Positions 1 to 11,724 of a stretch of 64,000 nucleotides of DNA are shown here, one piece after another. The stretch comes from Owenia fusiformis (lineage: Eukaryota > Annelida > Polychaeta > Sabellida > Oweniidae). The stretch covers positions 9,598,989-9,662,988 of the forward strand of contig CAIIXF020000006.1 of NCBI GenBank assembly GCA_903813345.2. Reading direction: 5' to 3'. The position numbers were made by a program, and so were the translations under genes. Each line of letters begins with the position of its first letter. Within the stretch, counting starts at the first letter, position 1. The notes beneath the pieces were generated by a model, which saw only the letters and a program-made list of their open reading frames with translations, ran no database searches and was not told the DNA's origin.

Positions 1-317
1 TTGCTGTTGTAGGACTAGATGTTGATACATTTAGACATGTACCTCCTGTAAAGAGTTAACTATGTAAATATTTAATGAAAACCAATGAAACTTGTAAATA
101 GTTTTCTTCACAGAAAGCTGTACCATGAATGTTGTATCTAGTCTAGCCAAAATGGTTTACAAAAATATTGAAATATACAATTAAATCAAAATATTATATA
201 TTTTCTTCAGTCTTAATATTTTTAATAAGTTGGTTGTCATTAAAGGATGACAGGTACACTCACCTACATCCTTCATCCTGCATAATGCAAGATCCTTGCA
301 ACTTTCCATGAAACCTA

Positions 318-961
318 CAGGGTGTCCCGAAAGTATGGGCCCCCCCCCTAGGCAGACATATTCCAGTGTCCTCATAGTATGTGTCATATATCATTTTAAA
401 GCTTATCCAAAGTTACATTGATTCGCCAAGTATCATGGTTTAACTCCCAAATGGGAAAAAGTTACAGTCATTTTAAAAGTTAGTGTTTTATCAAAATAAA
501 GTTCAATTTTACACCACATTACGAGTCAATGAGTCCCCCCTTGAACATGTTAACAGCCGCAATTATTTTCAAATATGACCTTAAAAGCCCTTCAAATAGG
601 GGTGTGGAATTTTATAACCCTCTTAAAACCTGCTAAGGCACTTTAGAAGAGTTTCCTTTGAGTTTCTACCCTCACCGTTCTCTTTTTCCAACTCATTATC
701 CATCCGACCCAAAAAGAATTGCTGCTGTTAAGATGGCCCAGGAGGACACATTGACTAGTGATTTGGTGTAAAATTGAACTCAATTTTGACCAAACACTAA
801 ATTTTGAAATGCCTGTAATTTTTTCACGTTTGATAGTTGAACCATGATACTTGGTGAATCAATGTAACTTTGGATAAGCTTTAAAATGATATATGACACA
901 TACTATGACGACACTGGTATATGTCTGCCTAGGGGGGGCCCCATACTTTCGGGACACCCTG
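318..961. mobile_element. Foldback MITE with TA target duplication
   Basis: The ends are CAGGGTGTCCCGAAAGTATG and its reverse complement, flanked on both sides by TA (316-317 and 962-963). The inverted repeats reach roughly 235 bp into the element from each side: the left text through about 550 is matched by the reversed right text from about 720. Almost the whole element can therefore fold into a hairpin. There is no coding capacity. TA duplication suggests mobilisation by a Tc1/mariner-type transposase (inference). Confidence 0.85.
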
Positions 962-1831
962 TATATCCAATTTAACGCAATTGCATAAGTTGTGACACAT
1001 ACGACTATCCATTTTGGGAGATCAGAAGTAATCAAAACATGTGATGTTCTGACTGGTATGAATAGACAATACCCACCTTATTGGTAAACTTTATACAGTG
1101 CAAACATTCAAATTACTTTATAATGGATACACTTAAGTCAATATACCTGTACATATCATCTGAGTTAACTATAGAAACCATAACAACAGTTACAGCATGT
1201 AAATATAATGGGAGGGAAGGGATACACGGAGTTCGTTCCATGATTTCAATCTACAGAAAGACGTTTCCGTCAACTGTGTGAGTGATAATAAGTCACGTGA
1301 GAGGGTGCAGGCAGGTATCGAAGAGATAATACCTGGGTTTGCGTGGCATGTTTTTAACTGCGATACTTGTGTCCTCGTACGCAATCTAAGATTTGAAGAA
1401 ATAACCTTTAATAGTAACACTGTTTTGGTCTTAGAGCGTGTCGCTATGTACACGCATTGGTGTATAGAGTAGGGAGTTCAAGCTTGCACTGTTTTTCACA
1501 AGCTAAACGTGAACGGGGATTTATTTAAGCGCTACATTTGTATGGTGATGTGTACATGCTGGCATTTCGAATTTATATCGAAACTTAAAATTCCTAATAT
1601 GAACTGTAAGTTACATGTTAATGTTTGAAATAGCTTATACTGAGGATTTGTTACTGTGGTAGGTATTGACATGGCTATGAATAGTTTGATCATTTGATTT
1701 AAATATTGTGGTTAAGGTGATTATTGCTATGACACACAAATATTTCTGTTTCAAGGTTAGAAATAGTATATAACATAGTGGTAGTGTGGCTTAGAGATGC
1801 ACTGAGATTTGACAGTTGGGGAAAAGTCAAA

Positions 1832-1972
1832 ATGGAACAGGATCTTAAACAGCAATTAGATGTCTTGGACAGCATAGGCCGTCTTGACGATTTTATTGAA
1901 AGGAATCAACTACACAATTGTAGGGAGACAATTGCTCGAAGGGATCTCATGCTGCGGATAACAACCTTAATC
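1832..1972 (+). CDS. Unidentified 47-codon first exon
   Basis: An ATG in the context aaaATGG opens 47 codons rich in charged residues (starts MEQDLKQQLDVLDSIGRLDD), predicted helical, and ends at a good donor, c|gtatgt. The nearest acceptor, at 2096-2097 (cacag), leads in phase to a stop after four codons, so either the gene is broken or the next exon lies elsewhere. I do not recognise the protein. It sits just upstream of the acidic ORF and the PolB relic and may be part of the same element. Confidence 0.4.
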
Positions 1973-2134
1973 GTATGTATACGTTCGTATTTAAATAAGT
2001 AAAATACAGATCCATTCTTTAAAACGCCAGACGTAATCATATGTATAATGTGAGACTATTTGGGCTATTTTATATTATTTAATTTTACATTTCACAGGAA
2101 AAACTTGGTTAGGGCGACAGTCAAATGTCACTAG

Positions 2135-2521
2135 ATGTTGTCCAGATGTATAGCGATACAGACCTATTTAAATGCCACTGAAATATCTGACGAACATTTA
2201 TCACTGGTACTCGATGATTTTGAGAATGATATTAACATTGATTTGTTGCTCTTTGACCATGATTCTGTGAAAACAGATAAAACGTTTACACGATTGATGC
2301 ACATGTGTATACAAAACGGTCTACCAAGAAATTACATTAATCGCTGTATTAGAGAGTACATAGCATCTAGAACAAATCAACTTTGCCGAGGTAATAACAA
2401 CGAAACAGATGACGATGAACCAATTCGATTTGAGTTGATAAGTAGCGACTCAGACTCGGACAGTACAGAAAATGAAAACAGACCCATTACAGACTTTTAT
2501 AACAGACTTAATACCACATAA
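2135..2521 (+). CDS. Unidentified 128-residue acidic-tailed ORF, probably PolB-element gene
   Basis: The longest clean ORF of the left end. Residues 1-80 are a mixed helical region with the motif FENDINIDLLLFDHDS. Residues 85-128 are low complexity and acidic (NETDDDEP, SSDSDSDSTENEN), ending RLNTT. An in-frame TAG stands immediately before the ATG. After the stop, the same strand continues at once into sequence resembling the N-terminal part of virus-like PolB proteins, so this may be an upstream part of the same gene interrupted by a TAA. Function unknown. Confidence 0.4.
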   Translation: MLSRCIAIQTYLNATEISDEHLSLVLDDFENDINIDLLLFDHDSVKTDKTFTRLMHMCIQNGLPRNYINRCIREYIASRTNQLCRGNNNETDDDEPIRFELISSDSDSDSTENENRPITDFYNRLNTT

Positions 2522-4170
2522 AGACATCATCAGGGGCTGAATACGGATGAGGTTAATCATGCATATTCCCTACGAATTCCCCAGAATCTTACTCTCCCTG
2601 AAATACTCCATCATTTACATAGATTATTTTATCACATTGTATTTGATGAACTACTTTCGGATATCCCCAATGATGCTTTGGTATGTTTTCATGTGTGCAA
2701 TAACATCTTTAAAGATCCTTTAAACACCGGCAATTTAATCAAAAAGAATTGGACGAAATATTCACATTTAATATGATTATCGTGCATGGTCCCGGGTTTG
2801 GCCTCCATCTGAAAAAGAAAGGTTCCCTAAGAGATTGCGATGTACATAAATTTGTTCGGAACTCCCGATCAATAATAGAAATCCAAAATACAGACAACTA
2901 ATGTCTTAGTAGAAGCATTGTCACGGCTATCGAGTATAGAAAATATACATCAGTGAATGTTTGGGACAGGACTGACGCTCAAAAGAGTCGCTGGAAAAAT
3001 GTACGGACTGGTGGAGCAAACCAGACAGAATTAGCTAGACAGTTGCATGAAAGATCCAATACACCACCCCCTGGCCCCGATGAAGTCTGTAATATGGAGC
3101 ATTTGAAGAGGTTTCAGATGGTCTACGATGGTCAATACCAGATATTCCTCTTTGGACAGCATAGCACTAAAGTGGTATGAGTACATACACACATAGATAT
3201 TGATCATATTTTTTAAGATTAAAATTTTTTTTATTATTAAAAGTATAGTTTGAACCCTATTTTTTGAGACATGTTCAATGGCCTATAGATTAACATGCTT
3301 TATCTCTATTCCAGTTGTACAAAGGACCTACCAAACTGTCTGATACAGCAAAACACATATATCTGTTCCTTTACGAAAATCACATCGCTGTACTAAATAG
3401 TCTACTAGTGTTTGCAAATGCACCTTACTACTGCGAAGAAGGTTATGACACACCATGATTATACGCCTGTCTTGGCATTTGTCGCTACTGTGAATGTGAA
3501 AGCAATGAATGTAAAGGTCGTACCATTTCTAAGGAATACAAATGCAAAGATTGTATCGTCTTCTTTACTGGTGCGACATACCTGCAAAACCAGAAGCTTC
3601 CATCAGAAGTGTCAGGGGTGCCGAAATGTGACGTCAAATTCTACTGCACCAAATGTATGCATGTTTCTTAAAGAATTGAATATGTATACAAACAATGGTA
3701 AACGACAAAGAAGCGACCACGTGTGCTATGCAAAAATCTGTAAGATATGTTGAATCAAAGTCGGTTATGGGCACAAATGCTACATGCAACAACTTCCCAA
3801 ATTAAAGAAGAAAAGTGAAAAGTATTTCAAGTCATTGATCGAGGATAGTCAGGAAGCACCGCCTTATATGGTATGCTATTAACTGTACTCTATAGGTGTA
3901 TTCAAAAACTATACAAACATGCACTAATGTAATAGACATCATGTGATCATATAGCGTTCAATCGTAAAATAAAAGCAATTTTTAATCTACTTCTTAAGGC
4001 ATTTCTAATTCTGATATTTTAAGTGTTGACAGTAACCACAACAGTCAGGATACTGCTGATGACAATGTGGCAACCATGGATAGAAAACAAGCTCTGGAAG
4101 GCTATATCTTCTTTGATATAGAAACAAAATGCGACAATCCGGAGCAGAGACTAACCCGGCAAAACTAACG
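2522..4170 (+). pseudogene. PolB-element relic A: N-terminal to exonuclease I region
   Basis: Several reading-frame pieces match, in order, the N-terminal half of virus-like/Polinton-type family B DNA polymerases: a helical N-terminal block (2,570-2,930), a block with GGANQTELARQLHER (about 3,020-3,060), a block after an intron beginning LYKGPTKL (from 3,315), a Cys-rich zinc-binding stretch (about 3,430-3,760), and an exonuclease I-like FFDIETK at about 4,112. Introns with GT-AG ends are visible at 3,177-3,314 and 3,871-3,998. Several frameshifts and stops separate the pieces, so it cannot make a polymerase. The polymerase domain is absent here. Family call is from recognition of motif order, not from a search. 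Confidence 0.6.
3177..3314 (+). other. Intron in PolB relic A
   Basis: Donor g|gtatgag after codons ending STKVV, and acceptor ttccag before TTGTACAAAGGA. The same acceptor position is used in relic G at 42,644-42,645, before CTGTTTAAAGGA. This marks an inherited spliceosomal intron in the element. Confidence 0.55.
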
Positions 4171-4692
4171 AAGCTAGGGTTTTGAAGAAAGAAATGTCGG
4201 ACTTGAATGAGAATAATATGGATAACAAAATACGGGAGTATAAAGAAAAGCGAGAAAAAGACTCCTTGAACAACATCAAAGTACAACAACATTTGAGTGA
4301 AATGAAAACTGTATTAAATAATGTCACGGAAGGAAGAAAAAATAAAACACTCAATACTATTACAAGGACTTATTTTAGAACATTTTCTAGACACTTTTCT
4401 AAATAAGTGCTTTTTAGGATGATGAAACCTACAAGATCCTGGAATAATCGAACATTGATCACGTGACATACACGGGTGATTGGGTTCAAATTGGTGGAGC
4501 TGTCGGGTAGAAATCACTCAATCAAGATGACAAGAATTGCCGTATTTGCATGCACAAGGGTTTGCAGAAGAACAATTGAGGCAAATACCGGTGTATTGGA
4601 GAGCTAGGCACCCGCTAACCAATGAAAAATCAACTCAGAAGGAAAGTTCGTAAATCAAATCTGAAACTCAAACGAAAAAAAAGGAGAGTAAC

Positions 4693-4750
4693 AACTGTCT
4701 GGCTAATTCTGTCTGGTTTGCTCCACCAGTCCGTACATTTTTCCAGCGAC
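4693..4750 (-). repeat. 58-bp inverted copy of PolB relic A segment
   Basis: This stretch is the reverse complement of 2,987-3,044 with one mismatch. The sequence next to it on the minus strand (4,790-4,975) is open for 62 codons (SRYSEVCIDRLIRTLEDFYA at the start), which may be another exon remnant. It suggests a second, oppositely oriented fragment of the same element, or a local inverted duplication. Confidence 0.7.
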
Positions 4751-4789
4751 TGCAAATATTCACTTCTAGCAATTAAGTGTTTACAATCA

Positions 4790-4975
4790 CATTCCCAAAT
4801 TCATACACATATTAAACCTTCTCTCAATTAGATTAATTATCTTTCCGAATAGTATCTTCCTGTTTGTTAAGTGTATAACATCAATATCCTTATCTTGTAT
4901 ATACATGATGTTATGTGCATAGAAGTCCTCGAGAGTTCTGATCAATCGATCAATGCAAACTTCCGAATATCTAGA
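4790..4975 (-). CDS. Possible exon remnant, minus strand, unidentified
   Basis: A 62-codon open stretch between stops reads as a plausible globular segment (IDRLIRTLEDFYAHNIMYIQ, then LTNRKILFGKIINLIERRF). It lies directly beside the inverted copy of the PolB N-terminal segment. No start codon or splice site was settled. It could equally be chance. Confidence 0.25.
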
Positions 4976-5063
4976 TTATGAATCTTGTATTAGAGGATTA
5001 CATATGAGATGGAACAAAATCAGAGAGAATTGGACATGGTTACTCATTTACTATTAAGTAATT

Positions 5064-5912
5064 ATGTCGGCCACTTTTGAATTCATTTGCGGAGTTTGTG
5101 CAAAGTCATTCACAAATAAAAAGAATATGCTACAGCACATAAATAGAGTTCATGTCAAGGAAGTTGTCACTAAGAAACAATGCAGCGGTTGTAAGAACTA
5201 TTTTAAAAGAGATGACTCTCTTAATAGACAATGGGCGCATAACACATGCCCCACTCTTCAATATGTAAGTATAACTGTATTCTTTAAGTAAAAAAAAAAT
5301 TATTAAAGTCATTGAAGTTTTTTGTCTACATCAGTTTGATAAATAATTTAATAAAATAACACACCTGGTGAGAATGGAGATGCATAACAGCAAAATACAG
5401 GGAGGTTAATTATAATAAGATAAATGCTTAGTACACAAAAACCCATTTCTTGTTTACTATTCAATCAAACACATTTCTTATATTTATTATTTAAGATTCA
5501 AAAGACTGCTGCAGTTCATGGCACTGCAACACCAACAGCTAGCACCAGTACAGTGTCAAAACCATCATCAGAAAAAACAAATGCAAAGAGTAAAATCTCG
5601 GATCTATGGAGCTCTCAACCCAAAAAAACAAGTGACAAAATTCAAGTTTAGTAAATCAACTATCAAGCCATCAACTGCAAGTAGCTCCAGTCAAGCTCCG
5701 TCAGCAACAATCACCAGCGAAAACATTTCAAAACCTGAACACCAGCTCTCTGCTCCATGCAGCGCACTAAAGATAATGAAAAAATTCATTTCAATTCAGA
5801 GTCAGTCAAGTCATCAAATGTGACAAATGCGAGCAGCTACAATCCAGCTCCATCAGCAACATCCACCAACAAACCCATCTTGAAACCAGAGCCTCAGCAC
5901 AAACCCAAATGT
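5064..5912 (+). pseudogene. C2H2 zinc-finger gene, two exons, broken in exon 2
   Basis: Exon 1 (5,064-5,264, 67 codons) starts MSATFEFICGVCAKSF. It carries a classical finger, C-x2-C-x12-H-x4-H (ICGVCAKSF...LQHINRVH), and a second CSGC...H-x4-C-like module (CSGCKNYFKRDDSLNRQWAH). It ends at the donor tat|gtaagt. Exon 2 starts at 5,496 after ttaag and is Ser/Thr/Pro/Lys-rich. A stop at 5,649 is avoided only by shifting frame near 5,635, and another shift near 5,757 carries it to the donor gtgagt at 5,913. N-terminal zinc-finger exons of this kind are typical of the virus-like PolB elements around it. Probably dead. Confidence 0.55.
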
Positions 5913-5939
5913 TCCGTGAGTAGATCTTTAATCATCTAG

Positions 5940-7020
5940 AAATTTGCATAACGCTGTGATATTCCCATACAATAAGAATGTAACCCATCCGATCACTGCA
6001 TAAAGTTATGTAAATAACTTGTTTATACCTTATCAAGTCTCTTGAGTTAAATCATATCGGAATTCACAATGACATTGACATTAACCTTAAATCACCATTT
6101 ACAAACATGAATTACTAAAAGTTGACTGAAAGTATAAAAAGAAATATGGATTATAAATGTAATTATAATTTATGCAATTGAAAATTGAACACTAATATAC
6201 CACTAAAACACACTTGTTTAGGAAACAGATAACGTATGCTCTGCGCATATAATTTTTGAGGTGTCTATGGCGACTTCATGACATCTGGTCTCTCGTACAA
6301 GTCCAAAAAATATTTGTGACCCATTATTTCATGAACAAGCATCTGTATAGGTAGATGAATAATGTTTCCAATACAATTGATGAATGAATGGAGAATAAAT
6401 CATTCAACTAAAGCATGGTATTATCCAAAACTGGATATCCAAGGAAAAAAAGATTGAAGAATTCAAATCCTTAGAGTTTGAATACACCATTTGGCATAAA
6501 TGACTTAATTTCATGCCTGAAATTGACATTCATCTCAATATGAAGTGACATGGTTTAGACAACACTATGTTAATTCCTCCAGGGGTTGTGACAGATTTAG
6601 CTACTTGGAACCGGAAATATGTTCTAGAATGCCCCAGTGGGATCTCAGTTTTTCTTAATCAAGATTGGATCCCATCCATCCAACCGTACCATAAACTTTT
6701 TTCTGATGACTCCAGAAATCTAGCCTGATCTCATGCACTCAGATACCCTAGAACCAATCAAATCAAAAGAATTATGTAAAATTACATCTAGAAATGATTT
6801 ATCGACTTCGAAGGAGAAATTTTTTAATGGTGTTTATGTAACTGTGTTAGCACAGCTAGTAAAAAAGGCAAAAAACATTGTGGGCTTTCTTAAAAAAGAC
6901 CAAACATTCTGAGCTTTAGTGCTTGGAATGGTAGTGAAAAATGGTACAGGCATTCACGGATAATTTAGCAAACATCTTATAATAAAAAAGCTTAAAAACA
7001 CAACCTGAACTGAACATTTA
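5940..7020. other. Intergenic stretch with no gene seen
   Basis: AT-rich sequence with no credible exon. A 110-bp segment at about 6,110-6,215 recurs as a diverged direct copy at about 7,433-7,545 (shared attactaaaagttgactga and atataccactaaaacac). The two copies flank the short candidate exons at 7,026-7,211. Confidence 0.5.
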
Positions 7021-7161
7021 TCAAAATGGCTCAACAGAAACAGCAGATTGTCATTGTAAGATACTCCGTTTAAATTGTCTTTGAATGTCCAGCATACAGG
7101 GATTACTCTCCAAAGATACTACACAAACGTGTGAGGGCAGTACACTATATATTTGCCATAG

Positions 7162-7211
7162 AATGGAGCAAAGAAATCAGAATCAAGAAATGGGCAAACT
7201 TGCAATACTAA
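7162..7211 (+). CDS. Short candidate first exon, paralogous to 10,718
   Basis: After an acceptor-like catag, the exon reads aATGGAGCAAAG and stays open to the donor a|gtgagt. The same 12 bases follow a gtag acceptor at 10,718. Only about 16 residues are encoded (MEQRNQNQEMGKLAILS). Two copies sharing start and acceptor argue for a duplicated first coding exon. Confidence 0.35.
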
Positions 7212-7799
7212 GTGAGTATTGGGAAATTATTTAAAAACGTAGCAACATCGTTTATTCCATAAATCCCAGCTTTTATTTTTACTAGGAGATGACGAATGGA
7301 GATTTCAATGAGATTGGTGGTGTATATGCCCCATCGTCTAAAAAACCGGACTAGCATACACTCAAGACCTACATTGTTGGTACTTAGTTTATCTCTTGCC
7401 CTTGTTTCATTCATACATTGCATTGCACTTGGAATTACTAAAAGTTGACTGAAAGTAAAAGAAATGAAAATTATGATTATGAATGTAATTATAATTTATG
7501 TAATTGGAGATTCAGCACTAATATACCACTAAAACATACTGGCGGGTATACCACACCATGCCGACGTTAGATTTCATGTGTCTAACCCCTCATTCAAAGA
7601 GCCGCTCAATACTGCCTTGCTTCAAAAAAAGGAGATCACCGACAAAAGATACTTAATATGCTAAAGAGAATTATTCAAAGCAACCAAGATGTGTTGCTCA
7701 TGGATATTTTTACATTTAATGTCATCATTATAAATAAAACTGCATTTGGTACATTCTATGATTTCCAATGATAGCCCATGTCTTTCGCATTTTATAATT

Positions 7800-8045
7800 T
7801 TGGGGATAGAGTGGCCGAAAATCACTGCAATTAGTCAAAAAGATAGGACACCCGACCAGATAATTCGATGGAACAATATAAAACATGGTAGGTATTTCAA
7901 AACTAGACTGGCTATCCAACTTCACGAACGTTCAAACTCAGCCCCCCCCCCCTTTAATGCCCAGCTGTGTAATATGGACCATCTTCGCCAATTCCAAGCT
8001 GTGTATGACGGCCAATACCAGATTTCCTTGATCTCTTTTCAGATT
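7800..8045 (+). pseudogene. PolB-element relic C, N-terminal fragment
   Basis: The segment corresponds to the LARQLHER...NMEHLKRFQMVYDGQYQI block of relic A. Here it reads LAIQLHERSN, then NMDHLRQFQAVYDGQYQI, so it is a clear paralogue. It breaks off at about 8,040, before the intron that follows in relic A, and joins unrelated Cys-rich coding sequence. A run of nine C at about 7,943 sits inside it. Confidence 0.55.
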
Positions 8046-8059
8046 TTCGCACTCCAGGG

Positions 8060-8519
8060 GTGCTTACAATTGTGAGGGTGTGCATTCTGTTTCTACTGAG
8101 ACAGATTGTCATCTTTGAAAATGCTCAAGCTTGTACCAATTGTCAGGGGGATGAAGACAAGTTAGGCGAAAACCATACATGCGCTAAGGATTGGATTCAG
8201 CAAGTGAAAGATTATTTACCAAATGCTTTAGAGGGCGTCTCCATGATGGATGTAAAGGCCAGATGTGACAGATTGTGCGGTTTCCTAAATCTACCCCCCA
8301 TTCGTAACATCGTCGGTCACGTGCAGGAATGCCTCAACAAGGTAGATTTCCAGCCAAATTTAACGGTTCAAAACCAGGACTATGAACTCTTGATTGAATT
8401 TTTGAACTATTTATAGATGCGGAAGGGATCTTCACACAAAAAATGGAATTGACTATTACACCGCAATTCTATAACATTATTGCGAATTTGGTCCATTATC
8501 TTACAATGTAAGTAACAGT
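8060..8519 (+). pseudogene. Unidentified Cys-rich protein gene fragment with one frameshift
   Basis: An open stretch to 8,416 encodes a hydrophobic start (VRVCILFLLRQIVIF), a CTNCQGDEDKLGENHTC module, then a soluble domain ending QNQDYELLIEF. At about 8,397, in a T run, the frame shifts; the continuation (ELFIDAEGIFTQKMELTITP) runs to the donor at|gtaagt near 8,508. Further open text at 8,555-8,720 (DYVYIKNDINLEELKRLF) may be the next exon. The product is not recognised. The hydrophobic start could be a signal peptide or just intron read-through. Confidence 0.35.
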
Positions 8520-9812
8520 TCAATTTGGAATGATTGTGTTGAACTTAATTTTGTATTGAAATATGATTATGTGTACATCAAAAATGATATCAATTTAGAG
8601 GAACTGAAACGTCTATTTTCAGCAAAAAGTTTCCACATGAGACTGGAGAACGAGGAGGAAAACTTTTGCATTTCCAAAATGTGTTTAAGAAATTTTTCAC
8701 AAAAGAAGGGGAGCATCTGAGAGGCACTTGAAAAGGGCTCCTTCCTATCGGTAGAAGTGGAAATAGGAACTGGCGTTAGACTTTTTATATCAAAGGGGGT
8801 TGTGCGTCTACAATGACACACTGAGAAAAGAAAATCTTTGAGGAAATGACAGCTCCCTCGAAAGCATTCATCAAAGTTTTGGATGCTTTAAGGGCGCTGC
8901 TCAGTCTGATTGACCAACGTAGGCGCACGCAGAAGCAAACAGCAATACAGAAGACAATTCACTTCTGAATTCGTCTTCTGATGAAGAGAAGAATAAAACG
9001 GAGCAAGTCCAAAGCAAGGAGAGGGTAATGTGATGCCCCAACCTGCAGAATCAATCTTACTTAATGCGTTGGCTAGTTAAAAGTTTTGCCTTTTTTGATA
9101 AATTATTATCACATGAGAATATCAGGACAAAATTGAGAAAAATCATAAAAAATATGTGAGCAATGTTTTTTCTAAAATAACAAATAAAAATAAATTGAGG
9201 TAGAAAACGTGTAAACTAAATAGCTTATTTAATGATAATCATAATTGATTATTTTACATTCTGGATAATTTGTCTAAATAATTTGTGTGAATAATTTAAT
9301 TCCATATTTTAAATGTGCGTAGCAATATAAGACTACAATATCTTGAGTTTTTTATCTTTTATTTTCAGAAATCTACCCCTAGAAAAAAATTCTACCGATT
9401 CCCAACTACGAGAGGTTGGTAATATGTTTAATAATGATTACCAATTACTAATTAAAGAAAATATTATGTGTATTGCAATGATAAAACAATAATATCTCCC
9501 TTTACTTGTAATATGTCATCAATTGATAATCAAAAGAGAACTGAACTTTTTTTTTTTTTTTTCTTAAAACCAATTATTGAAAACATTCTATAAACACACG
9601 GTCCTTTAACTAATGGTCACTGATTGACAACAATTTAATTTTTAATTATTATTAACCATAATTATAAACCACTTAACGAATTTACATTGCAAATAAAAAA
9701 GTAAATGTTTTTCTTACTTTTGGATTTTTAGGTGTTTAACATTAGCAGTATTGAAATGTTTCCTCCAACTCCACCTAACGCCACTAACCTGCCTTTGAAC
9801 AACTCGACAGCA

Positions 9813-10234
9813 GAGCAACTCTACAGCAGGGACAGGGTATCAAAAGCCGACCGCTAGCGCCGCTAGTCAGCAAGAGCAACTCTACAGCAGGGACTTGGTC
9901 TCAAAAGCAATCAGCTAATGCTGCTAATCAGCCGAGCAACTCTACAGCAGGGACGAGGTCTCAAAAGCAATCAGCTAACGCTGCTAATTAGCCGAGCAAC
10001 TCTACAGGTTTTGGTCTCAAAAGCAATCAGCTAATGCTGCTAATCAGCCGAGCAGCTCTACAGCAGGGTCATGGTCTCAAAAGCAGTCAGCTAACGCTAC
10101 TAACGCCGTTAATCAGCCGAGAAGCTCTACAGCAGGGACGTGGTCTCAAAAGCAATCAGCTAACGCCACTAATCAGTTGAGCAACTCTACAACAGAGACG
10201 AGGTCTCAATAGCCGACCCCTAGCGCCACTAGAC
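9813..10234 (+). repeat. 60-bp coding-like minisatellite, 7 units
   Basis: Units start near 9,813, 9,874, 9,934, 9,994, 10,050, 10,119 and 10,179, each with gcaactctacagcaggga and ggtctcaaaagcaatcagct. Most units are 60 bp, a multiple of three. One frame reads SNSTAGTWSQKQSANAANQP in succession and is broken by a stop and a 56-bp unit. The flanking text before it (MFPPTPPNATNLPLNNS) is Pro/Asn-rich. It looks like a low-complexity protein linker that has decayed. Confidence 0.75.
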
Positions 10235-10717
10235 AACCGTCATCAAGCACCACCACGTCACATGACCGTCACAACATCAAGCCACATGCACATTTGATGG
10301 TATACCCACCTAGTACATCTGAATCTGAAACCAATGTTCCCTCTAACCAACTGGTTAATACTCTTATGGCCAATAATGATATGAAGACCCTACTTGCCTT
10401 GATGGCCATGAAGACAATTAATAGAATGTTAGACACAATGCTCAATTATTAATATGACTTACCATAAGATAAAATGTATTATAAAATAATCTAAAAACTG
10501 TTTTTTTGTTTTTTCAATTAACTATATTTGTTTGCTTTTAATTATTCACTTTGTTTTTAAAAATGATTGTTGTAGACACATAAAAAATATATAAAATGAG
10601 ATAAATGTATGATTGAATTTCAAAATTTAAACAATTTGTTATGTTTAGTCATTAATGATATGCCAGAATCGGGTTAACGTCCATGTTTTTAAAATATAGT
10701 TTTTATATATTTCGTAG

Positions 10718-11653
10718 AATGGAGCAAAGGAAGGTCTCAGAAGGACATCTTGATAATAATTTGGTAATATTTATGTCATTTCATATGACTTATCTTGCCA
10801 TAGTTATTTTATAAGAAGCAGGGAAGAGGCTATGAAAAAACAAGGACACCAAAGTGAAACATTATATAAGCATAAATACCAAATGGAGTGACATTTTGGA
10901 TAATTGTGAAGACTGCTGAGTTTGCAATGAGTACTCAAATAACAAAGTATTAGGAAAGAAAAGAAAGCTGCCAAATATGTTGGAGGGCTGCCCTGTTAGT
11001 CCAATAGCTAGTATCCCTAAAAAACAATGCGTTAATATGGACATCAGTCTTGATATGTCAGCGGAAATGACACCTGGCCATGGGAGAGAGGCAACAATAC
11101 ATGAAATAATGTCTAGAAGTATAAATGAGCATCTCTCAGTTACGGAGGAAAAGCTACTTACATGTCTTGTAAAGAAAAAATTGAAAAACTCTATGAATAA
11201 AAATAAAGAACAATTGACATGTAAAACCCGGGGAAAGGTATGTTACTTTGCTTTAAAAACCATTATAAGATAATAATAAGTAAATGTATGTAAATATGGA
11301 GAATATGATATAAGATAAGCTGATGAAAATCTGACATACTCATACTCATACTCAGACATTCGATATCAAAATCCATAGTTTCAAATACAGCTCCTTTACT
11401 AAACGCTAAATTAATTTTAAGTATCTTATCTTAAGTAACTTATTTTTTCTATTTTCAGAAACATAAATGCCGTGCCCGAGGATGTGCTTCTAAATTTGGC
11501 AAGAGACGCGATCTACACCGTCACAGAATGACTCATCATTTTCATGTGGGGGCCGGTATCAAATCTTCACCATGGGACGACAATGACAATGAGGAAGCAC
11601 CCTGGTCATATCTCGATGGTTCCATAAACGAAGACCTGAAGAAGGAATCTATG
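10718..11653 (+). CDS. C2H2 zinc-finger gene, three exons of an incomplete gene
   Basis: A short exon at 10,718-10,763 begins aATGGAGCAAAG and ends ttg|gtaata. A second, open from about 10,921 to 11,237, has a basic KKRKLPN patch and a helical charged region, and ends aag|gtatgt. It joins in phase to 11,459-11,653, which opens KHKCRARGCASKFGKRRDLH and holds a finger C-x4-C-x12-H-x3-H (HRHRMTHH). That exon then turns acidic (PWDDNDNEEAPW) and ends atg|gtaaat. A DNA-binding or element-encoded role is likely. The next block (11,725-12,055) matches the PolB N-terminal type, so this zinc finger is probably the front of that element. Confidence 0.5.
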
Positions 11654-11724
11654 GTAAATAAAAAACTTATTTAAGCCGATGATGAAGTGAATGACTTAGT
11701 ATTCATCTAAAATTTCCCTGCTCC

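Noticed and set aside
1081-1472. Overlapping short ORFs on both strands
   Set aside because: No splice sites, domains or repeats support any of them.
5130-5312. Minus-strand ORF over the zinc-finger exon
   Set aside because: Antisense of the C2H2 exon.
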